From: Sphingomonas colocasiae
GTDB taxonomy: Bacteria > Pseudomonadota > Alphaproteobacteria > Sphingomonadales > Sphingomonadaceae
NCBI RefSeq assembly: GCF_019880585.1
Contig: NZ_JAINVV010000013.1
Coordinates: 124,001-188,000, forward strand
Direction: 5' to 3'
DNA length: 64,000 bases
Positions 1 to 6,971 of the stretch are shown here, piece by piece. Both the position numbers and the translations under genes were made by a program. Each line of letters begins with the position of its first letter. The first letter of the stretch is position 1. The notes beneath the pieces were generated by a model. The model did not search any database. It worked only from the letters and a program-made list of their open reading frames with translations, and was not told the DNA's origin.

Positions 1-944
1 TCGATCAGCCCCGCGATACCGGCACCCGCCTCGCCCAGCGCCAGCCGCACCCGTTCGCCATCGCGCAGGAACGGCGTCGCCGCACGGCCCGCGAGCGTGT
101 CGAGCGCGCGGCGTTCGGCGATGCAGGCGGAACCGACGCGGTCGGCATCATAATTCGAGACGGTACCCGATCCGATCACGGTGCCGGCGCACAGATCGCG
201 TGTCGCGGCGGCATGGGCGATGAGATCGCCAAAGCCGAAATGCATCGCGCCGCCCAGCGGTTCGCCGAACAGTGCGTCTCCGCGCCACAGGCGCAGCGGC
301 AGGTGCACGCGCCCGTCGCGCCAGGCATCGCCGAGTTCGTCGGGCGTGACGGCGAAGGCCGAAAGCGTGCTCGGCGGCTTGGCATGGATGAAGCCGAACC
401 CACCCTTCATTTCCCCCGGGCCGAAGGCGCGCAAGCTCCAGTCGTTGATGATCACGATCAGCCGGACATGGCCGAGCGCCGCCTCCGGCGTGATGCCCAT
501 CGGCACCGCATCGGTGATCACACCGATCTCGGCCTCGAAATCGACGTCATGGCGTATGTCTGGAAAAACGACGTCTTCGTGCGGCGCCAGATAGCGATGC
601 GAGATGCCCTGATACATCAGCGGCGGTTCATGCTCGCCGCGCTTCTCGAACCCCCAGGCATCGGCGAGGATATGATTGTGCGCCAGGAAGGCGGAAGCGT
701 CGAGGAATTGATAGCCGCGCGGCAGGACCGCATCGAGCGCCGCCATATCGACGGCGATCGCGTCGCCCGCGCCATCGGTGTCGAGCCGCGCCGCCTGGGC
801 GCGCAGGTCCGGCTCGACCGTCGCCCAGTTGTCCAGCGCCGCCTGCAAAGTCGGCGCGGCGACCGCGAATTCGGCATAAGCGAGATCGCGCGAAACGATC
901 AGCAGGCGTCCATCGCCACCGGTTCGAAGCGTCGCGAGTTTCAT
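1..944 (-). CDS. FAH-family hydrolase, fumarylacetoacetase-like (3' end cut by window edge)
   Basis: An open frame starts with ATG at 944 and runs off the left edge with no stop, giving 314 residues; relatives are about 325-335 aa, so only a short C-terminal tail is missing. An N-terminal domain (about residues 1-75) precedes the FAH catalytic fold. Likely metal ligands are Glu137 and Glu139 in an FEAEIG motif and Asp168 in INDWS, with Lys189 close by. FAH proteins hydrolyse C-C bonds of diketo acids or isomerise related ring-cleavage products in the cytosol. The start overlaps the stop of the upstream cyclase gene by four bases (ATGA), so this is the last visible gene of the operon starting at 5775. 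The exact substrate cannot be told. Confidence 0.85.
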   Translation of the reverse strand, partial: MKLATLRTGGDGRLLIVSRDLAYAEFAVAAPTLQAALDNWATVEPDLRAQAARLDTDGAGDAIAVDMAALDAVLPRGYQFLDASAFLAHNHILADAWGFEKRGEHEPPLMYQGISHRYLAPHEDVVFPDIRHDVDFEAEIGVITDAVPMGITPEAALGHVRLIVIINDWSLRAFGPGEMKGGFGFIHAKPPSTLSAFAVTPDELGDAWRDGRVHLPLRLWRGDALFGEPLGGAMHFGFGDLIAHAAATRDLCAGTVIGSGTVSNYDADRVGSACIAERRALDTLAGRAATPFLRDGERVRLALGEAGAGIAGLI

Positions 945-1723
945 GATTCATCCTCGAAAATGGCGACGGCGCGCGTCCAGCCGGCGGAAGCCGCGCGGAT
1001 CTTCACCGGGAAGCAGGAAATGGTGAAGCCATTGGCCGGCAGGGCTTCGAGATTGTGCAGCTTTTCCAGATGGCAATAACCGATGTCGCGCCCGGCCTTG
1101 TGCCCTTCCCAGATCAGCCCGGCATCGCCGCTTTCGGCGTAGCGCGCCGCGGTGTGGCTGAACGGCGCGTCCCAGCTCCAGGCGTCCGTGCCGGTCACGC
1201 GCACCCCGCGTTCGAGCAGGTACAGGGTCGCTTCGCGGCCCATGCCGGCGCCGGCCGAGAGATAATCGTCCGCGCCATAGCGGCTGCCCGCGCGCGTGTT
1301 GACCAGCACGATATCGAGCGGCTGGAGGTCGTGGCCGATCCGCGCCAGCTCCGCCGCCACCTCCGCCGCAGTCACGACATGGCCATCGGGAAAGCCCCGG
1401 AAATCGAGCTTCACGCCCGGCCGGAAACACCAGTCGAGCGGCACTTCGTCGATCGTGATCGCCCGTTCGCCGCCATTCATCGTCGAGGCGAAATGATAGG
1501 GCGCGTCGAGATGGGTGCCATTGTGCGTGATCAGCTCGATCTTCTCATACGACCAGGCTTCCTGATCGGGCAGATCCTCCGCCGTCAGCCCCGGAAAGAA
1601 GTGCGCCAGCTCACCCACCTGATCCTTATGGCTGAAATAGTCGATCTTCGGGCGATAGGGCGCCGGATCGGAGGCGACGTCATTCTCCAGCGGCACCGAA
1701 ATGTCGACGAAGCGGCGGCCCAT
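941..1723 (-). CDS. Cyclase / kynurenine-formamidase-like hydrolase
   Basis: 260 aa, full length for the cyclase family (PF04199). The metal-binding signature HNGTHLDAPYH at residues 67-77 is intact, the mark of metal-dependent hydrolases such as kynurenine formamidase and isatin hydrolase. It probably opens or hydrolyses a lactone, amide or ring intermediate. The gene starts two bases after the stop of the SnoaL-fusion gene and its stop overlaps the next FAH gene by four bases, so it is translated within the tightly packed catabolic operon. No signal peptide is visible, so it should be cytosolic. The family is secure; the substrate is inferred from neighbours only. Confidence 0.85.
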   Translation of the reverse strand: MGRRFVDISVPLENDVASDPAPYRPKIDYFSHKDQVGELAHFFPGLTAEDLPDQEAWSYEKIELITHNGTHLDAPYHFASTMNGGERAITIDEVPLDWCFRPGVKLDFRGFPDGHVVTAAEVAAELARIGHDLQPLDIVLVNTRAGSRYGADDYLSAGAGMGREATLYLLERGVRVTGTDAWSWDAPFSHTAARYAESGDAGLIWEGHKAGRDIGYCHLEKLHNLEALPANGFTISCFPVKIRAASAGWTRAVAIFEDES

Positions 1724-1725
1724 GA

Positions 1726-2817
1726 TCAGGCCGCCCGTTCGACATAGGCATAGAGCGGATCATCCGCGCCGCGCTTGCCGAACAGGAAGGGCTTGGCGGG
1801 ATGGCGCTCCCAGAATTTCGCGGTCTCCGGCTCCATGCGGCTCCAGTCGAAGATCACGTCGCGGTGCGTGATCGCCCAGCGCCCGTCGCGCCGTTCGAAC
1901 CGGTCGAGATAACGGCCGCCGATCTCGGCATCGGTGCCGTCGGTCATCTGGCACCAGGCGACATGATAGCTTTCGACGAAGGCATGGTCGGCATCGCCGA
2001 ACTCGCAGAGGATGTTCGTGATCATGTGCATCATGCCCTTGATCGGCGATCCGGGCCGGGGCCGGGTGAACGAGACCACATCGATGAACTCGGTCGCCAG
2101 GCCCTCGAACTCGCCATGCCGTTCGGTCGCGCCGGGATGATAGCAGCCATGCGCCAGTTCCGCATCCGAACGATCACCCGCCCGCGCGCGGCGATAAAGC
2201 ACCTCGGCGATGGCCTGCTTGTCGAGAAGCTGCTGGATGACTGCGTCCATGTCGATCGGTTCCTTGATGCTGATGGAGGGAAGAAGCGCGCCACGGGTCG
2301 CGCCGCCCGCCGCGTAGAGCGGATCCTGGGCAGTGCGTGTGCCCATCAGATGCGCGGGCTGGGTTTCGGGATTCCAGAAAGGCGCGGTGCCCGGCATCAC
2401 CCGCGACCAATCATAGACGATGTCGCGGTGCTGGATCAGCCAGCGCCCGTCCACATGCCTGAAGGTGTCGAGATAACGCCCGCCGATATGGAAGAAGACG
2501 GTGGCGTCTCCCTCCACGAACGTCTCGTGCGCGACATGATAGCTTTCGACGAACACGTCGCCGTCGTCGCGGAAATCGAACAGCGCATTGCCGATGATAT
2601 GGAGCTTGGAGAGACATTCCGGCCCCTTCAGCCGCGCGGCTTCCAGGCTGTCGATGAAACCGTGCATCAGCCCCTGATAGGTGCCGTGATTGTCGGTGCC
2701 GTCGACGGGATGGCACGCCTTCATCAGCGCGGGATCGTAACGGTCGGCGCCGCGCGCGCGCGAATTGAGCAGGTCCAGTATCTCCTGCTTGATCTTGTAT
2801 CGCTCGACCGCACTCAC
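1726..2817 (-). CDS. Tandem double SnoaL/NTF2-like protein (fused duplication)
   Basis: The GTG at 2817 overlaps the upstream FAH stop (GTGA), giving 363 aa. The protein holds two clearly homologous NTF2/SnoaL_4-type domains, about residues 1-170 and 190-363. Both carry a VESYHVA motif, an IGGRYLD motif, an R-D-(I/V)-(V/F)-(Y/F)-DWSR motif and end in DPLYA. Family members are normally single-domain proteins of about 160 aa made by separate genes. A methionine at residue 190 (ATG at 2250) is preceded by an AAGGA ribosome-binding-like site with 10-nt spacing, so the second domain may also be made alone. NTF2-like folds act as small dehydratases, isomerases or oxygenase partners. The operon position suggests handling of ring-cleavage intermediates, but no specific reaction can be named. 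Confidence 0.8.
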   Translation of the reverse strand: MSAVERYKIKQEILDLLNSRARGADRYDPALMKACHPVDGTDNHGTYQGLMHGFIDSLEAARLKGPECLSKLHIIGNALFDFRDDGDVFVESYHVAHETFVEGDATVFFHIGGRYLDTFRHVDGRWLIQHRDIVYDWSRVMPGTAPFWNPETQPAHLMGTRTAQDPLYAAGGATRGALLPSISIKEPIDMDAVIQQLLDKQAIAEVLYRRARAGDRSDAELAHGCYHPGATERHGEFEGLATEFIDVVSFTRPRPGSPIKGMMHMITNILCEFGDADHAFVESYHVAWCQMTDGTDAEIGGRYLDRFERRDGRWAITHRDVIFDWSRMEPETAKFWERHPAKPFLFGKRGADDPLYAYVERAA

Positions 2818-3671
2818 TCGACCCGCTCCTTCTCCACATCGGCCTCGATCGCGCCGATCCCGTCTATCTCGCACCGCACCCGATCGCCGGGTTTCAGGAA
2901 GCGCGGCGGCTTCATCGATCCGCCCGTGCCCTTGGGCGTGCCCGTCGCCAGCACGTCGCCCGGCTCCAGCGTGCAGACCGTCGACAGATAGGCGATCTGT
3001 TCCCAGCAACTGTTGAGCATCTCGCTCGTCGATCCGTCCTGCACCACCTCGCCATTGACCAGGCAGCGCAGGCGCAGCGCATGCGGATCGCCCAGTTCGT
3101 CGGGCGTCACGATCCATGGCCCAAGCGGACCATGGCTGTCGAACGACTTGCCCAGCATGATCGTCGGGCTGCGTCGCTGCCAGTCGCGCACGCTGACATC
3201 GTTGCAGATCGTATAGCCCGCGACCATTTCGTGCGCGCGATCGGCGGAAACGCGCCGGCATCGCCGGCCGATGACGATCGCCAGCTCCACTTCCCAATCG
3301 AGTTCGCTGCCCTCGGGCGGCAGCAGGATCGGATCGTAAGGGCCGTTGATCGATGTCGGCAGCTTCACGAACCAGCGCTGGTGGACGGGCGGGACGTAAT
3401 CGGGATTGGCGGCCTTCACCTCGTCGATATGGCTCTGATAATTGGCGGCGATGCCCAGGAACTTGCGCGGGCGCAGCACCGGCGCCAGCAGCCGGACATC
3501 GGCCAGCGCCTCGCCCGATCCGGTTTCGGCGGCGCGGGCGGCGCGCGCCATGCCCGCCTCTCCTTCGGCCAGCAGATCCTCCATCGACGATGCGTCGATG
3601 GCGAAGACGCGATCGTTCCGCACAACGCCGACACGCCGCACCGATCCGCCGAGATACGTGACCAGCCTCAT
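2814..3671 (-). CDS. FAH-family hydrolase/isomerase (acylpyruvase-like)
   Basis: 285 aa, the usual size for single-domain FAH proteins with a short N-terminal cap. The metal ligands are visible as Glu127 and Glu129 in DWEVE and Asp158 in CNDVS, with Lys175 in GKSFDSHGP and the C-terminal TGTPKGTG turn. Relatives include acylpyruvate hydrolases and 2-hydroxyhepta-2,4-dienedioate isomerases that process ring-cleavage products. Its start overlaps the VOC gene stop (ATGA at 3668-3671), and its own stop overlaps the GTG of the SnoaL-fusion gene. With the FAH gene at 1-944 the operon has two FAH enzymes, suggesting two successive C-C or isomerisation steps. The substrate is unknown. Confidence 0.88.
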   Translation of the reverse strand: MRLVTYLGGSVRRVGVVRNDRVFAIDASSMEDLLAEGEAGMARAARAAETGSGEALADVRLLAPVLRPRKFLGIAANYQSHIDEVKAANPDYVPPVHQRWFVKLPTSINGPYDPILLPPEGSELDWEVELAIVIGRRCRRVSADRAHEMVAGYTICNDVSVRDWQRRSPTIMLGKSFDSHGPLGPWIVTPDELGDPHALRLRCLVNGEVVQDGSTSEMLNSCWEQIAYLSTVCTLEPGDVLATGTPKGTGGSMKPPRFLKPGDRVRCEIDGIGAIEADVEKERVE

Positions 3672-4201
3672 TGTCCCAGCCGTTCCACCAGCGTTTCGCG
3701 GAAATCGCCGGCGGGCATGTAGCTGGGATTGGCCTTCACCGCCTGCTCGGTCGCCGCGAAGATCTCCTCGTCGGACAGCGAGAAATCGATCGGCGTCCCA
3801 TAGGGCTGGCTGATGTGCCAGGGCGTGTGGACATAGGTCTCGATGATATTGTCCTCGGGATCGCGGAAATAGACGGTCCAGCTATTGCCATGGTCGAGCG
3901 TCCAGATCCTGGTGATCCGGGGATCGGCCTGCGCCCGATCGTGCACCGCGCGCAACTGCGCGAAATCGTCGAGCAGAAAGGATATCTGCGCGACGGTCGA
4001 CGGGCTGTCCGGCGCGCGGCCCGATGCCAGCAGCAACTGGTGATGCTCGTCGGGCGACATCGTCATGAAGCGGATCGGGTTCACATCGGTCCGCTCGTCG
4101 GTGACGATGAAGCCGAAGAAGCTGGTGTAAAAATCGGTCATCCGATCGATATCGATCACATAGATGCCGACATGGTTGAGCGAGAAATTGATGCGCGTCA
4201 T
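3668..4201 (-). CDS. VOC-superfamily protein, extradiol dioxygenase-like
   Basis: 177 aa, single vicinal-oxygen-chelate unit. His10 (LNHVGIYV) and Glu121 (DNIIETYV) sit at the expected metal positions. The position where extradiol dioxygenases carry their second histidine, at the start of the second beta-alpha-beta module, reads Q72 (VAQISF); a DEHHQL stretch (His53/His54) might supply a ligand instead. The gene lies between a flavin ring hydroxylase and FAH hydrolases with four-base overlaps at both ends, so ring cleavage of a hydroxylated aromatic is the natural reading. Because of the Gln it could instead be an isomerase or epimerase of the same fold. Family assignment is firm; reaction is inferred. 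Confidence 0.8.
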   Translation of the reverse strand: MTRINFSLNHVGIYVIDIDRMTDFYTSFFGFIVTDERTDVNPIRFMTMSPDEHHQLLLASGRAPDSPSTVAQISFLLDDFAQLRAVHDRAQADPRITRIWTLDHGNSWTVYFRDPEDNIIETYVHTPWHISQPYGTPIDFSLSDEEIFAATEQAVKANPSYMPAGDFRETLVERLGQ

Positions 4202-5775
4202 GGCTGGGCGGTCTCCGTGGCGGCCGGCGGCGCCACGGCGGCGTCCGGCTGGATGTGCAATTGATCGAACAGCGCCGCGACCATGGCGTCGAGCGCCGCC
4301 TGCCCGCGTCCGATCGCGAAAACATAGCGGTCGGGCCGGACCAGCGCCCAGTCCGCCGCGCGGTCGCCGAGCCAGTTCGCGAGCGCCGGATTGGACGTGG
4401 CGCAGATCCGCCCGTCGATCGCGGGCCAGCGCGGATCGCCGATCGCCAGCCCCGCTTCTTGCGCTGTCACCAGCGCGAAGCGTCCGCCCAGCAGCCGATC
4501 GAGGTGGCGGCGGCCATCGGACGTATCGACGACGAATTCGGGCAGGCGCATGCCGCCGCTCGCCGCATCGACCAGGCCTGCGCGGATCGGCGGCACGATA
4601 TCGGCCATCGCGACGGTGCCGCTGCGGCCGCGCTCCGCCGCGCGAAATGCCTCGTCGCGCCGCGCGGCCTCGTCGGGATCGGTCATGCAGACGGCGGCGC
4701 CGGCCGCGACCGAAGCGGAAATGATCGCGCGGACATGGGGCTCGCGTTCGGGCTGATAGCCGTCGAGCAGTGCGTCGTCCGCTTGCCCGCGCAGCACCAG
4801 CGCCAGCCGCCACATCAGTTGCGCCGCGTCGCGAATGCCGTGGCACATGCCCTGGCCGTAGAATGGCGGGGTCTGGTGCGCGGCATCACCCAGCAGGAAC
4901 ACATTGCCGGCGCGCCAGCGCGCGGCGAGCAGCGCCCGGAAACGATAGACGGCGGCGCGCACGATCTCGACATCGTCGGGATCGATCCAGTCGCCGATCA
5001 GGCCGCGCAGCCATCCGTCCGCCAGCACGCGATCGTCGCTCTCCCCGGCCAGCAGCATATATTCCCAGCGGCGATGGCGCCCCGCCCCCGGGATCAGCGT
5101 GGCCGGGCGCGCCGGATCGCAGACCATCAGCGAATAGCGGCCGTCGCGCACCTCGGGCGGGATGCCGTGGCTTTCGGGCCAGCGCATCGGCCCGTCGACC
5201 AAAGTGTCGATCACCAGCCAGCGTTCCTCGAACCCGATATCGTCGAGCGGGATGCCAAGGCTCTTGCGCACCGTGCTGCTCGCGCCGTCGCACGCCAGGA
5301 TGAAGCGGGCATGCGCGATCGCTTCGTCGCCATCGGATCCGCGCATCCGGATGGCGCCATCCTCGATCGCCAGAACATCATGCCCGGTGCGGACATCGAC
5401 ATGCGCGAAGCGCTGGAGCCCCGCGCGCAGCAGCGCTTCCAGTTGCGGCTGGTAGAAGAGATTGCTCGAATGCCACGCGAGCGGATCGGCCGGAAGCGGC
5501 GCGCGAAAACTGCGGATCGGCTGAAGATCTGCCCCGAGATAGATCGAGCCGCCAAGCGGCTTCGTCACTTCGGCAATGCGTTCCGCCAGCCCCACCGACG
5601 CGAAGATCCGCATGATCTCCGCGTCGAAGACGATCGCGCGCGGCTGCCGATAGGGCATGTCGCCGCGTTCGAGCACCAGCGTGCGCAATCCCGCCGTTCC
5701 CGCGAGATTGGCGGCAGCCGCCCCCACCGGCCCCATGCCGATGATCGCGATATCGTACGCGTCGGAACCCGTCAT
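4198..5775 (-). CDS. FAD-dependent aromatic hydroxylase, MhpA/PheA-type group A monooxygenase
   Basis: 525 aa. An N-terminal Rossmann FAD motif (IIGMGPVG, G13/G15/G18), a CDGASS motif around residues 162-167 and the GDAAHQTPP motif at 296-304 are the three fingerprints of group A flavoprotein aromatic hydroxylases. The C-terminal part (about 400-525) fits the thioredoxin-like domain of phenol and 3-hydroxyphenylpropionate hydroxylases. It should use NAD(P)H and O2 to hydroxylate a phenolic ring, preparing it for cleavage. It is the first gene of the minus-strand catabolic operon, about 100 bp downstream of a predicted LysR box (5879-5895). Its stop overlaps the VOC gene start. The actual phenolic substrate is not evident. 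Confidence 0.88.
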   Translation of the reverse strand: MTGSDAYDIAIIGMGPVGAAAANLAGTAGLRTLVLERGDMPYRQPRAIVFDAEIMRIFASVGLAERIAEVTKPLGGSIYLGADLQPIRSFRAPLPADPLAWHSSNLFYQPQLEALLRAGLQRFAHVDVRTGHDVLAIEDGAIRMRGSDGDEAIAHARFILACDGASSTVRKSLGIPLDDIGFEERWLVIDTLVDGPMRWPESHGIPPEVRDGRYSLMVCDPARPATLIPGAGRHRRWEYMLLAGESDDRVLADGWLRGLIGDWIDPDDVEIVRAAVYRFRALLAARWRAGNVFLLGDAAHQTPPFYGQGMCHGIRDAAQLMWRLALVLRGQADDALLDGYQPEREPHVRAIISASVAAGAAVCMTDPDEAARRDEAFRAAERGRSGTVAMADIVPPIRAGLVDAASGGMRLPEFVVDTSDGRRHLDRLLGGRFALVTAQEAGLAIGDPRWPAIDGRICATSNPALANWLGDRAADWALVRPDRYVFAIGRGQAALDAMVAALFDQLHIQPDAAVAPPAATETAQP

Positions 5776-5878
5776 GCCCGTCGACCAACCCCTGCCGCGT
5801 CGCCCCGATCGGCGATGCTGTTCGGCGGAGGGCTATCGGCGCTCGACTTGAGTGACAAAGACCGTTGAAGCCGATTTC

Positions 5879-5895
5879 GATAACCAGGGATTATC
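5879..5895. promoter_or_regulatory. LysR-type operator, catabolic-operon copy
   Basis: GATAACC-AGG-GATTATC is an interrupted dyad with the T-N11-A spacing of LysR boxes. It overlaps the lysR stop codon and lies about 100 bp before the hydroxylase start. The same box, differing only in the three-base spacer and the last base, recurs at 6873-6889. Confidence 0.6.
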
Positions 5896-6805
5896 GCTTT
5901 GCCGAAACAGCCCCCGGAAGCGCCGCGCAGGCGTCGCGGATCAGCTGCATCACCGCGCGGGCGCCGGGCAGCAGCGAACTGTGCTGGCGATAGGCGAGCC
6001 CCACCTGTTCGGGCGGAAAGGCGAAATCGACCTCCAGCGCGGTCAGGTTCGTCGGGCGCGTGCTGAGCAGCGTGGACGGCACCACCGTGATGAGATCGCT
6101 GTCCTGCACCACCGAATCGAACAGGATCACGGTACTGACGTCGATCGCGCTTTGCGGCGGCGGCACCCCGGCATCGAGGAATGCGCGATTGATGATCTCG
6201 CGATGCGACGGCGGATAATCGGGAATGAGCCAGGGAAAGGCGGCGAGATCGGCGAGCGACAGGTCCTTGCGGCCGACGAGCGGATGGCCGGGCCGCGTCG
6301 CCACGCGCGGCCCGGTCTGAACCAGGGGTTCGAAGGCCAGGCCGAGCGGATCGCTGTTCGCCGGAAGCAGCAGCAGCGCGGTATCCAGCTCGCCATCGAG
6401 CAATGCCGCGGTCAGTTCGGCGGAGAAGGCGATCTTCAGCTTCAGCCGGAGGCCGGGCAGTGTCGCCATCACGGTGCGGGCGACATCGGCCATCACGCTG
6501 CTCATCGTCGGGATCACGCCGATCACGATCGTACCGCGCGTCAACCCGCGCATCGCGTCGATCTCCGCCACGGCGCGCCGCACCTCGCTGTCGATCAGCT
6601 TGGCATAGCGGAACAGCGTCTCGCCGAAGCGCGTGGGCTCCACGCCGCGCGGTCGCCGGTCGAGCAAGGGCACGCCCAGTTGCGCCTCCAGGCTGTGGAT
6701 CGCCTTGCTGAGCGCGGGCTGCGAGACATGCACCGCTTCGGCGGCAGCATGCATGGTCTTGTTCTCGACGCACGCCATGAAATAGCGCAACAATCTCAGG
6801 TCCAT
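5891..6805 (-). CDS. LysR-family transcriptional regulator of the catabolic island
   Basis: 304 aa, standard LysR length. The winged HTH occupies about residues 1-60 (AAEAVHVSQPALSKAIHSLE), followed by a periplasmic-binding-like effector domain from about residue 90. It is transcribed in the same direction as the catabolic operon and divergently from the TonB-dependent receptor at 6972. The two GATAACC-N3-GATTAT boxes lie upstream of the hydroxylase operon and in the lysR/receptor intergenic region, fitting control of both arms plus autoregulation. LysR proteins normally respond to a pathway metabolite; the inducer here is unknown. Confidence 0.9.
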   Translation of the reverse strand: MDLRLLRYFMACVENKTMHAAAEAVHVSQPALSKAIHSLEAQLGVPLLDRRPRGVEPTRFGETLFRYAKLIDSEVRRAVAEIDAMRGLTRGTIVIGVIPTMSSVMADVARTVMATLPGLRLKLKIAFSAELTAALLDGELDTALLLLPANSDPLGLAFEPLVQTGPRVATRPGHPLVGRKDLSLADLAAFPWLIPDYPPSHREIINRAFLDAGVPPPQSAIDVSTVILFDSVVQDSDLITVVPSTLLSTRPTNLTALEVDFAFPPEQVGLAYRQHSSLLPGARAVMQLIRDACAALPGAVSAKR

Positions 6806-6837
6806 CCTATCCTCCCGCCGCTCGTTTCAGCCATGCG

Positions 6838-6889
6838 AATAATGAGAGGAAGTGGCGGCTTCGGCAACCGGCGATAACCTCAGATTATT
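6838..6889. promoter_or_regulatory. LysR-type operator region in the lysR / receptor intergenic space
   Basis: The full box GATAACC-TCA-GATTATT lies at 6873-6889 (T-N11-A). A further inverted half, AATAATGAGAGG at 6838-6849, pairs 10 of 12 positions with 6878-6889. LysR proteins often contact a recognition and an activation site like this. The region separates lysR (start 6805) from the receptor gene (start 6972). Confidence 0.55.
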
Positions 6890-6971
6890 GCTCCGCGCAC
6901 AAGTTTCACTTTTGTCCACCCCCGCCCCTGTCCAAAAGCACGATCAAATAAAGCGACGCATGGAGGGGAAG

